NCBI GenBank assembly: GCA_035620975.1
Contig: DASPFV010000215.1
Coordinates: forward strand, 1 to 13,044
Source: DASPFV01 sp035620975
Lineage (GTDB): Bacteria; Acidobacteriota; Vicinamibacteria; Vicinamibacterales; 2-12-FULL-66-21
DNA length: 13,044 nt
Reading direction: 5' to 3'
Of this stretch, positions 6,912 through 13,044 are shown in pieces; position 1 is the stretch's first letter; every line of letters starts with the position of its first letter. The translations under genes were made by a program, and so were the position numbers. The notes beneath the pieces are model-generated. The model had not been told where the DNA came from, searched no databases, and saw nothing but the letters and a program-made list of their open reading frames with translations.

Positions 6912-7576
6912 CGAAGTCTCGCGGCACTCGGATTCGCGTGATGCTCGCCGACGATCACGCGGCGGTACGGGAGGCGCTGGCCGTGCTCGTCAACAGCCAG
7001 CCGGACATGGAGGTCATCGCGCAAGCGGGAAACGGCGATGAGGCTATCGAACGCGCACGCGAGGCGCGTCCCGATATCGCCGTGCTCGACGTCTCGATGC
7101 CCGCGATGAGCGGCCTGGAGGTGACGACGGTCCTGCGAGACGCTATACCGACGACGCGGATTTTGATGCTGACGCGACACGGCGAGTACCATCACGTACA
7201 GGAACTGCTCCGTGCTGGTGCGAATGGCTATGTTCTTAAGCAGAGTTCATCTGAGGAACTCCTGCAAGCGATCCGGGTGGTAGCAAGCGGCAAGAGCTTT
7301 CTGGATCCCCTTGTCGCAGGGCAAATTACCCAACACTACGCGGCAGATACCGACACGCATCCACGTCCGATCCGCGAAGAGCCCAGTCCGCGCGAGCTGG
7401 AAGTCCTTCGGCTGCTCGCTCGAGGCTACGCAAATCGAGAAATTGCTGCCGAGCTGGGCATCAGCGTGAAGACTGTCGACGCGCATAAGGCCAATGGCAT
7501 GAGCAAGTTGGGCATGTCGAGTCGCATCGAGCTCGTGCGATTTGCGATTTTGCAAGGCTGGTTGCGCGAATCATAG
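6908..7576 (+). CDS. NarL/FixJ-family response regulator (REC + LuxR-type HTH)
   Basis: A 222-residue DNA-binding response regulator. Receiver about 9-128: acidic pair Asp15-Asp16, phosphoacceptor Asp61 in VLDVSMP, Thr89 in MLTRHGE and Lys111 in GYVLKQ are all in place. LuxR-type helix-turn-helix about 158-215 contains PSPRELEVLRLLARGYANRE, the recognition region ISVKTVDAHK, and a conserved final helix. Its ATG overlaps the stop of the preceding HisKA_3 kinase (ATGA), so the two are translationally coupled and almost certainly a cognate pair, which is the usual pairing for these classes. Target genes are not evident; no obvious repeated binding site was found in the window. Confidence 0.95.
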   Translation: MTKSRGTRIRVMLADDHAAVREALAVLVNSQPDMEVIAQAGNGDEAIERAREARPDIAVLDVSMPAMSGLEVTTVLRDAIPTTRILMLTRHGEYHHVQELLRAGANGYVLKQSSSEELLQAIRVVASGKSFLDPLVAGQITQHYAADTDTHPRPIREEPSPRELEVLRLLARGYANREIAAELGISVKTVDAHKANGMSKLGMSSRIELVRFAILQGWLRES

Positions 7577-7636
7577 CGATCAGGAAATTCCCTCATTCCA
7601 CGTTAGCTGTTCTTCCGATGCGCGGTCGCTGACGCC

Positions 7637-7656
7637 AGCGATAAGCTCCTATCGCT
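7637..7656. other. Intergenic hairpin between the two signalling gene groups
   Basis: AGCGATA (7637-7643), loop AGCTCC, and TATCGCT (7650-7656) form a perfect seven-base stem. It lies in the 153-base gap after the NarL-type regulator. The sequence after it is TGAAAAACA, with no T-run, so it is either a weak or factor-dependent terminator, an operator, or chance. Confidence 0.35.
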
Positions 7657-7729
7657 TGAAAAACACTTGATCCGTGACGCCGCGCGGGGCGGGCGTCCAT
7701 TTTCACGCGTTCTCAACAAGGCGGCCGGC

Positions 7730-8155
7730 ATGATCGCTCGCGTCCTTCTGATCGATGGCGACGACGTCACGCGTAAACGATACGCGGAGTCTTTGCGATC
7801 AGAGGGATTCGACGTGACTGCCGTCTCGGACGCGCACGGACTAATCGTTCTCGCCTTGGCCTCGCGCGCTGAGGTGGTCGTCACGGACGCGAACCCGCGT
7901 GGCGCCATCGACGGCATTGAAGTCACTCGTCGACTGCGCAATGACGATCGCACCCGGAGTATTCGCGTCGTCGTGCTGAACGCAGTCGATGACGACGAGG
8001 GCCAAGCGAAGGCGCGTGCGGTCGGCTGCAGCGCGGTCCTGGAAAGACGATGTGAACCCGCGGTGCTCGCGTCGGAGATCCACCGGCTCGTGGCAGAACG
8101 CCCGATGAACGAGTCGCTCAACGGAGCGCCGACGTGCAGGGAGCAAGCTAAATGA
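7730..8155 (+). CDS. Stand-alone receiver-domain protein with substituted switch residues
   Basis: A 141-residue single-domain response regulator. ATG 7730 is chosen because the receiver fold begins at once (IARVLLIDGDD); the frame extends upstream to 7667 without receiver-like sequence. Phosphoacceptor Asp53 is kept in VVVTDANPRG. Other conserved positions differ: the acidic pair is Asp9-Gly10 (with Asp11-Asp12 next), the switch Thr/Ser is Asn84 in VVVLNAVDD, and the conserved Lys-Pro after beta-5 is Arg106-Arg107 in VLERRCEP. No output domain follows; the tail is about 20 residues. Twelve bases separate its stop from the next kinase gene, which points to co-transcription. It may be a phosphate sink, an adaptor or a receiver with altered switching; phosphorylation is uncertain. 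Confidence 0.8.
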   Translation: MIARVLLIDGDDVTRKRYAESLRSEGFDVTAVSDAHGLIVLALASRAEVVVTDANPRGAIDGIEVTRRLRNDDRTRSIRVVVLNAVDDDEGQAKARAVGCSAVLERRCEPAVLASEIHRLVAERPMNESLNGAPTCREQAK

Positions 8156-8167
8156 AGGCAGGGACAG

Positions 8168-9745
8168 ATGACTGCTAGGCCGTCGACGGATGACTCGACG
8201 GCCGTCCAGCAGCGCCATGGTTCGACACCGTCGTTGGTTCTGAAGCAGTCTTCACCGATTGTCGCGTCGCTGTCAGCGCACGATCCCGCCATTGAGTCGG
8301 GTGCGGTTGACACAGGGATTCGTATCCTCGTGGTCGACGACAATCACGATCTACGAGAGTACGTGGCCCGGCTGCTTCGCCGCTGGTGGAGTATCGAGAC
8401 GGTTGGCGATGGCCTCGCGGCCCTGGCAGCGATCCAGCGACAGCGACCGACATTGGTGCTGGTCGCTGCCGCGATGCCGGGCCTCAATGGTATCGGACTG
8501 CCGCAAACGCTTCGTGATGACCCTGCCACGCGATCCATTCCGATGATCGTGGTGTTCGATGACGGCGCCGAGACCTCGGACGCGTATGACTGCCTGACTA
8601 AGCCGTTCTCGTCCCGCGAACTGGTCGGCCACGTATCGGCCCGGTTGGAGGAGCATTCCGGGAGTTCGGTCCGAACGCAGAGGCCAGTGAGGCGGTGGCT
8701 GAACAAGGTTGACCTGCCGATTGCCGTGCTGCGCAGCGACGGGTTGATCGTCGAGAACGCGAATCGCGCCTATCTCGAGCTCGTCGGTGACCGAGACGTC
8801 ATCGGCAAGCCTTTCGGGAAACCACTAGGCCAACCTCGCGAGGAGTTTCCAGATGCTTTCGCGTCTGGCACGCGGCACGCCGCACGAGGACGAACACTCC
8901 TCCTGTCTCGAAACGGTGAATGTGAAGACACGTACTGGCACTTTGTATTGACGCCGGTCAAAGACAGGGCCAACGGTCGGGATTCGCATATCGTGGCGAT
9001 CGGCATCGAGGTGACCGGCGAACTCCGCGCGCGACGCCGATCCGAGGCCCTGGCGGCGGAAGCGATCAGCGCCAACCGGGCCAAGGACCAATTCCTCGCC
9101 GCGCTCGGGCATGAGCTGCGTAACCCATTGTCGCCAATTGTGACGGGCCTTCAACTGATGCGTACCAAAGGAGTGCGTTCACACGAGTTGGACGTCGTCG
9201 AACGGCAGGTCGGCACTATCGTGCGATTGGTGGACGACCTCCTCGATGTGTCACGAATTGGCCGGGGCCAAATCGAACTGCAGAAGGAACGGATCGAGAT
9301 CGCCGAGGTGGTGACGCGTGCGATCGAGACCGTGGATCCACTGCTGAAAGAGCGACAGCACCGCGTCACCCTGCTGCTGTCAGGACCCGGGTTGCGCGTG
9401 ACCGTCGATCCCGCGCGTATGGCACAAGTCATCGCCAATCTGCTCACCAATGCCGCGAAGTACAGCGAACGCGGGTCAGAGATTACCGTGCGAACCGAGC
9501 GCTACGAGCAGCGGGTCCGGATCTCCGTTGAGGACAGGGGCATCGGAATCGCCGCCGAGATGCTGCCACATGTATTCGAACCATTCGCACAGGAACGGAG
9601 CGCGGTCCGTCGCTCTCGGGGTGGACTCGGGTTGGGACTCGCGATCGTCCGCAACCTCGTCGACATCCATGGTGGCAAGGTCATTGTCCGCAGCGACGGT
9701 CTGGGCTCGGGTTCGACGTTTTGCGTTGAACTGCCAGCCGCCTAA
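8168..9745 (+). CDS. Sensor histidine kinase with N-terminal pseudo-receiver (REC-PAS-HisKA-HATPase)
   Basis: 525 residues, no membrane helix. Order: unstructured N-terminus 1-50; receiver-like domain 52-163; PAS-like domain about 176-288; HisKA 303-370 with LGHELRNPLSPI (phospho-His315); and HATPase_c about 412-524 (NLLTNAAKYS, EDRGIGI, GGLGLGLAIV). In the receiver, Asp57-Asp58 and Lys145 are kept. The phosphoacceptor position holds Ala100 (LVAAAMPG against the usual L-x-D-x-M-M-P-G), and the switch Ser/Thr is Phe130. The segment between beta-4 and the Lys loop is about seven residues shorter than usual, so alpha-4 is shortened. The receiver is therefore probably not phosphorylatable but may bind partners. 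The kinase core looks intact. ATG 8168 follows GGCAGGGA five bases upstream. The HisKA domain resembles that of the hybrid kinase at 10330, suggesting paralogy. Confidence 0.93.
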   Translation: MTARPSTDDSTAVQQRHGSTPSLVLKQSSPIVASLSAHDPAIESGAVDTGIRILVVDDNHDLREYVARLLRRWWSIETVGDGLAALAAIQRQRPTLVLVAAAMPGLNGIGLPQTLRDDPATRSIPMIVVFDDGAETSDAYDCLTKPFSSRELVGHVSARLEEHSGSSVRTQRPVRRWLNKVDLPIAVLRSDGLIVENANRAYLELVGDRDVIGKPFGKPLGQPREEFPDAFASGTRHAARGRTLLLSRNGECEDTYWHFVLTPVKDRANGRDSHIVAIGIEVTGELRARRRSEALAAEAISANRAKDQFLAALGHELRNPLSPIVTGLQLMRTKGVRSHELDVVERQVGTIVRLVDDLLDVSRIGRGQIELQKERIEIAEVVTRAIETVDPLLKERQHRVTLLLSGPGLRVTVDPARMAQVIANLLTNAAKYSERGSEITVRTERYEQRVRISVEDRGIGIAAEMLPHVFEPFAQERSAVRRSRGGLGLGLAIVRNLVDIHGGKVIVRSDGLGSGSTFCVELPAA

Positions 9746-9780
9746 CGAGGATTCAGAACGGTTGTTGTGGAGGATGAACC

Positions 9781-9999
9781 ATGAAGAACCCAGAACAGAC
9801 AGAAAGTAGTGTGTTGACGATGCCGCTAGCGGATTCAACGTCGGCGACGTCCCAGATCAACCAGGAGGTCAGCGAGAGCGATATTTCGCGGCGAGCCTAT
9901 GAGCGCTTTCTCGCGCGAGGCTCTGAACATGGACACGACCTTGACGACTGGCTGGAGGCTGAACGCGAGTTGCAGCCCGCGACGTCCCAGGTAGCCTGA
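9781..9999 (+). CDS. DUF2934 family small protein
   Basis: 72 residues. The C-terminal half, ISRRAYERFLARGSEHGHDL then DDWLEAERELQ, matches the DUF2934 signature (I-x-x-x-A-Y-x-x-x-x-x-R-G, then D-D-W-L-x-A-E-x-E-L), a short helical family of unknown function. The N-terminal 34 residues are polar and probably disordered. ATG 9781 has a strong GGAGG at 9769-9773, seven bases upstream, the best ribosome binding site in the gene run, so it may be translated more than its neighbours. It lies 35 bases after the kinase stop and 8 bases before the next gene. Confidence 0.85.
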   Translation: MKNPEQTESSVLTMPLADSTSATSQINQEVSESDISRRAYERFLARGSEHGHDLDDWLEAERELQPATSQVA

Positions 10000-10007
10000 G
10001 TGTCCTA

Positions 10008-10403
10008 ATGCTCCAGACATCCGACGTTCCAAGGTCGAGAGTGGCGGTGCTCGAGCGGATTCGCTCCGAATATCTGGAGATGCCCGGGCTGCGTTTGAAA
10101 CGTGAACAGGTGCAGCGGCTGTGTGGTCTCGACCGCGCGATCTGTGAAGAGGTGCTGGATGCGCTCGTTGAAATGGAATGTTTGTCCTGCAAGCCTGATG
10201 GTGCCTACGTACGCGTCGCCGACGGAATCGATATCCCCTGGCTCCGGGCTGAGAAGGCCTCGCTCAGCAGTGAATTGCCGGTCCGCGTTCCGGAAGGTGT
10301 CGCCGCCGACGTCAGAAGACGAGTCGCTAATGGCCCACATGTCGAACCCATCCGAGCGCGGGCTAAGAACGAGTGGCGCCGAGACCGGTGCGAAAGGTGT
10401 TGA
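10008..10403 (+). CDS. Small winged-helix-like protein of unknown function
   Basis: 131 residues. Residues about 12-72 (VLERIRSEYLEMPGLRLKRE, then QVQRLCGLDRAICEEVLDAL and CLSCKPDGAYVRV) resemble a short winged-helix unit I recall from unnamed proteins in environmental genomes: helix, MPGL-x-L, helix-turn-helix, then a small wing. It could bind DNA or act as a protein adaptor; no function is established. The start at 10008 is eight bases after the DUF2934 stop and has no clear ribosome binding site, so translational coupling is likely. The last 74 bases overlap the proposed start of the hybrid kinase in another frame. The basic tail after residue about 100 may be an extension created by loss of an earlier stop. 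Confidence 0.62.
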   Translation: MLQTSDVPRSRVAVLERIRSEYLEMPGLRLKREQVQRLCGLDRAICEEVLDALVEMECLSCKPDGAYVRVADGIDIPWLRAEKASLSSELPVRVPEGVAADVRRRVANGPHVEPIRARAKNEWRRDRCERC

Positions 10404-12078
10404 CGCCTCCTCACTACCCGGTGAGCGCCATCACTCATTTCGTGGAACGGGCGAACGTGGCGCTGCGACGGAGTCGGGTGCGAAAGAGAGAGTCGCGACG
10501 CTTGCTGAGAATGAACAATCTGACGACTCTCTGCCGTTGGCCGATATCGCTACTACTGACTCTGTCAACTCAAGGCAATTGCGGTCGCAGGCCCAGCTTA
10601 TTCGCAACGTCAACGACAATACGACCGAATTGATTTTCATGAAGGACCGCGTCGGCCGTCTGATTTATGCGAACGCGGCGACTCTTCGGCTGATGGGAAA
10701 GTGCGAGAAGGACATCGGAACGGCGGACTCCGCCCTGTTTCACAACATGGCCGAGTACCATCCGATTCACGCCAACGATCTTCGCGTCATGGAAACCGGT
10801 GAGTCGATCAGCGTCGAGGAGCCCTACACCGGTGTCGACGGAGCGTGCCGGATTTTTCGATCAACGAAGAGCCCGCTCCGCGATGACGCAGGGCAGATCA
10901 TTGGTGTGATCGGAGTTAGCACCGACATTTCGACGCTGAAGGAAGCGGAGCAAACGCTCCGCGACGCCGATCACCGCAAGGACGAATTCCTGGCCATGCT
11001 CGCGCACGAGCTCCGCAACCCTCTGGCCGCGATCCGCTACGCCGGTCAGGTTCTGCAGTGCACGGACGCGGACGCTCAAACCCTCCGATCGGCGGCAGAA
11101 ATCCTGAATCGTCAAGTGGCGCACATGGTCCGTCAGGTTGACGATCTGCTCGACGTGAGCCGCATCAGTCGCGGCAGCATCGAGCTTCGGAAGGAATGCA
11201 CCGAGTTGGCTCCAATCGTAAGGGATGCCGTCGAGGCTAGCCGGCCTCTCTTCGCCAGGCTGGATCAGCAGCTGACCGTCACGTTGCCACCGAGTGCCAT
11301 GCACGTCTACGGCGACCCGATCCGATTAGCTCAGATCGTCGGCAATCTGTTGAACAACGCATCGAAGTTCACCGACAGGGGCGGTCGCATCTGGCTGACT
11401 GTCCAACACGAAGACGAGCAGGCCATGATCCGAGTGCGCGACACCGGTATCGGCATTCCCACTCACGAGCTGTCACGAATCTTCGACATGTTCGGTCAGG
11501 TCGATTCATCGCTGGAGCGCGCTCGCGACGGGCTCGGCCTCGGCCTTGCCTTGGTCAAAAATCTCGTGGAGATGCACGGTGGCACTGTCGGAGCGGCGAG
11601 TGACGGTCTCGGTAAGGGCAGTGAGTTCGTGTTGCGGTTGCCTCTCGTGACCGGACAGCCGCAGCCTGCGGCACTAGAGCAGCCGGTTGCGGCCCGGCCC
11701 GTCGCAACGGCTGCACGTCGCATTCTTATCGCGGACGACAATCAGGATTCGGCGGACATGCTCAGGACGCTGTTCGAGTTCATGGGCCACGACGTTCGAA
11801 CTGCCGCCGACGGACTCGAAGCGGTGGAAGCGGCCGCGATGTTTCACCCGGATGTCGTTGTGCTTGATATCGGCATGCCACGTCTCAACGGTTATGAGGC
11901 CGCGCGCCGCATTCGAGAGCAGCAGCGAGGCAACGGTCTAACGCTGATAGCTCTTTCTGGATGGAATCGAGAGGAGGACCGTCAGCGCTCCCAGCGCGAG
12001 GGATTCGACGCCCACTTGGTAAAGCCCGTTGACCTGACGGCCTTGACCATGCTGCTCGGCGAGTCGGAGCGCGACTAG
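10330..12078 (+). CDS. Hybrid sensor histidine kinase (PAS-HisKA-HATPase-REC)
   Basis: 582 residues from ATG 10330 (ATG 10339 is also possible); the frame extends upstream to 10102, but that part reads as out-of-frame sequence of the preceding gene. Order: unstructured N-terminus 1-88; PAS about 93-203 (LIFMKDRVGRLIYANAATLR; VIGVSTDIS); HisKA about 213-283 with LAHELRNPLAAI (phospho-His226); HATPase_c about 325-438 (NLLNNASKFT, RDTGIGIP, GLGLGLALV); a proline/alanine linker; and REC 464-578 with Asp469-Asp470, Asp513 in VLDIGMP, Ser543 and Lys565. All catalytic residues are present, making this the only kinase here with a competent receiver. No DNA-binding output domain, so phosphate probably passes to an Hpt protein elsewhere. 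No membrane helix. It overlaps the preceding small gene by 74 bases, with no strong ribosome binding site. Confidence 0.93.
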   Translation: MAHMSNPSERGLRTSGAETGAKGVDASSLPGERHHSFRGTGERGAATESGAKERVATLAENEQSDDSLPLADIATTDSVNSRQLRSQAQLIRNVNDNTTELIFMKDRVGRLIYANAATLRLMGKCEKDIGTADSALFHNMAEYHPIHANDLRVMETGESISVEEPYTGVDGACRIFRSTKSPLRDDAGQIIGVIGVSTDISTLKEAEQTLRDADHRKDEFLAMLAHELRNPLAAIRYAGQVLQCTDADAQTLRSAAEILNRQVAHMVRQVDDLLDVSRISRGSIELRKECTELAPIVRDAVEASRPLFARLDQQLTVTLPPSAMHVYGDPIRLAQIVGNLLNNASKFTDRGGRIWLTVQHEDEQAMIRVRDTGIGIPTHELSRIFDMFGQVDSSLERARDGLGLGLALVKNLVEMHGGTVGAASDGLGKGSEFVLRLPLVTGQPQPAALEQPVAARPVATAARRILIADDNQDSADMLRTLFEFMGHDVRTAADGLEAVEAAAMFHPDVVVLDIGMPRLNGYEAARRIREQQRGNGLTLIALSGWNREEDRQRSQREGFDAHLVKPVDLTALTMLLGESERD

Positions 12079-12148
12079 CGAGGCAGTGGCGACATGCCAA
12101 CAAAGCCTTTAATTACACACCCAACCTTGGGGCTCGCCACATTTCATG

Positions 12149-12205
12149 CAGCGGCTCAGGAGACCGCTGTTCATCGGCGCTCGTCGGAATCGAGCGGACC
12201 GACGA
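12149..12205. terminator. Two small hairpins downstream of the hybrid kinase, weak terminator candidate
   Basis: CAGCGG (12149-12154) pairs with CCGCTG (12164-12169), and TCGTCGG (12181-12187) pairs with CCGACGA (12199-12205, 11-base loop). They begin 71 bases after the last signalling gene. Neither is followed by a T-run, so intrinsic termination is not convincing. The rest of 12079-12366 shows no gene; its last 50 bases are AT-rich. Confidence 0.22.
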
Positions 12206-12366
12206 ACATACGCACCGTACCGCCGCAGATGAACAACTGATATCGACGGTTCGAGAATCGTCCAGCGCGGTCCTGCGCGGCGGAAGCTACTGTAAAATGG
12301 GGGCTTAGCGGTGATGCGAAGCGACGCGTCGATTAAGTTATTGATTTGATTGACTTTTCAAAGGTG

Positions 12367-12441
12367 TGGCTCCTCAGGGTGGACTCGAACCACCAACCCT
12401 CCGGTTAACAGCCGGATGCTCTGCCATTGAGCTACTGAGGA
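12367..12441 (-). tRNA. tRNA-Asn (anticodon GTT)
   Basis: On the minus strand the full cloverleaf can be drawn: acceptor TCCTCAG (12441-12435) with CTGAGGA (12377-12371); D stem GCTC/GAGC; anticodon stem TCCGG/CCGGA around loop CTGTTAA, giving GTT; T stem GGTGG/CCACC around TTCGAGT; discriminator G; and an encoded CCA at 12369-12367. Without the CCA the gene is 72 bases. The 3' end faces the accessory DNA on the left, a usual arrangement for an island attachment site, but no att duplication is visible in the window. Confidence 0.97.
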
Positions 12442-12701
12442 ACAGGAGCGCTGATTTTCGCCTGGCAGGAACCCTCAGTCTACCGGATCCCCCTGTTCCC
12501 CCGCAACCGCGCCCCGCCAGCCTCCGCTCCCGACAAGCAGGGCCTCGCAAAAGGAAATGACTGGAGCCCCCTTTCGGAACGGAGGTGTCTCTTCTCTGCG
12601 CCCACTGCTGGGAATCCTCGTCGCGCCACTCTAACCCTGGGAGACAGCGCTCAGGTCGGAGTACCGGCACGAACCCGGTCCCGCGGACGGCAACCCGGCG
12701 G
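12442..12701. other. Spacer between tRNA and regulator gene, nothing recognised
   Basis: No frame here resembles a known protein. The plus-strand frame through the tRNA and into this spacer is the familiar translated tRNA shadow. No clear terminator for the minus-strand regulator was found after its stop at 12702. Confidence 0.4.
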
Positions 12702-13043
12702 TTACTCCACCAGTCCGCTCCGGAGCGCCTGCGAGGTCGCCTCGTCCGCCGGGAAGAAGCTCTCGACGGCGAGCTCCGAGAGGGTGATGTCGACGGGGGT
12801 CCCGAACACGGTGGTCGTGCTGAAGAAGGCGAGGACGCCCGCCGGCGTCCTCAATTCGATCGGCACGACTACGCCCTCGTAGCTGCGGTCCCGCCGCACG
12901 GGACCGGCGTCGGCGCCCGCCGGATCCGGGTAGCCCCGCAGCTCCTGGAGCAGCGCCGCCAGCACCGGATCCGCGCTCGTGTCCACCTGCCGGCGCAGCC
13001 GCTCGACGACGTGCGTCTTCCACTCGGCGAGGTTGACGATTCG
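12702..13043 (-). CDS. XRE-type regulator, MmyB-like ligand-binding domain, C-terminal part (cut by right edge)
   Basis: The frame is open through the right edge, so only the last 113 residues are seen; the GTG at 12986 is internal (preceding residues read NLAEWKTHVVERLRRQ). The segment matches the C-terminal half of the MmyB-like ligand-binding domain (a PAS-like fold) of XRE-family regulators: DPVLAALLQELRGYPDP, then VVVPIELRTPAGVLAFFSTT with TVFGTPVDITLSELAVESFF and PADEATSQALR at the end. Such proteins carry an N-terminal helix-turn-helix, expected outside the window, and often repress an adjacent dehydrogenase or reductase gene. The stop is TAA (12704-12702). The local GC content is clearly higher than in the signalling cluster, consistent with core chromosome. 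Confidence 0.8.
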   Translation of the reverse strand, partial: RIVNLAEWKTHVVERLRRQVDTSADPVLAALLQELRGYPDPAGADAGPVRRDRSYEGVVVPIELRTPAGVLAFFSTTTVFGTPVDITLSELAVESFFPADEATSQALRSGLVE

Positions 13044-13044
13044 C

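Noticed and set aside
7583..7591. Palindrome GGAAATTCC after the NarL-type regulator
   Set aside because: Too short to support as a regulatory site on its own.
12366..12560. Plus-strand ORF starting MAPQGGLEPPTLRLTAGC
   Set aside because: A well-known false protein produced by translating the complement of a tRNA gene.
12702..13023. Alternative 130-codon minus frame overlapping the right-edge gene
   Set aside because: Gly/Arg/Ala-rich shadow; the competing frame has clear MmyB-like domain motifs.
1..13044. CRISPR array, toxin-antitoxin or phage-defence module
   Set aside because: No regularly spaced direct repeats, no cas, nuclease, reverse transcriptase or toxin motifs were seen in any plausible frame.

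Overview
The window comes from a GC-rich (about 60-67% in sampled lines, over 70% near the right end) free-living bacterium. The gene style (DUF2934 protein, CheB-CheR-PAS kinase, MmyB-type regulator) suggests a soil or environmental lineage such as Acidobacteriota or Gemmatimonadota. That taxonomic call is weak, because there is no rRNA or marker protein here.

Left part (1-2.9 kb) is accessory and partly decayed. It starts with the C-terminal end of an IS110-family transposase followed by a nested hairpin. Next come a frameshifted C-terminal remnant of an ArsC-type arsenate reductase on the minus strand and an N-terminally truncated DUF305 membrane protein on the plus strand. These two remnants face away from each other and both lose their 5' ends at about the same point (595-617). 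A possible decayed small membrane protein follows on the minus strand, then an intact six-helix voltage-gated-type ion channel (minus) with a very regular arginine S4 and no GYG filter.

Centre (2.94-12.08 kb) is a run of seven plus-strand genes, almost all signal transduction. First is a 1322-residue CheB-CheR-coiled coil-PAS-HisKA_3 histidine kinase, translationally coupled (ATGA overlap) to a NarL-type response regulator. After a 153-base gap with a small hairpin come a stand-alone receiver protein with substituted switch residues and a REC-PAS-HisKA-HATPase kinase whose receiver has lost its phosphorylatable aspartate. Then come a DUF2934 small protein, a winged-helix-like small protein of unknown function and a PAS-HisKA-HATPase-REC hybrid kinase with an intact receiver. 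Spacing is tight from 7.73 to 12.08 kb (12, 35 and 8 bases, then a 74-base overlap), so this half is probably one transcript. There is no CheA, CheW or chemoreceptor in view, so the CheB/CheR modules are probably sensory or regulatory parts of the kinase and not a chemotaxis operon. My reading is a multi-kinase signalling cluster mixing canonical and pseudo-receiver domains. Its input and output genes are not identifiable from the window.

Right end: a spacer with two small hairpins, a tRNA-Asn(GTT) gene on the minus strand, and the 3' part of a minus-strand XRE/MmyB-type transcription regulator running off the window in visibly more GC-rich DNA. The tRNA 3' end points towards the accessory DNA on its left, as expected if the tRNA were an island attachment site; this is inference only.
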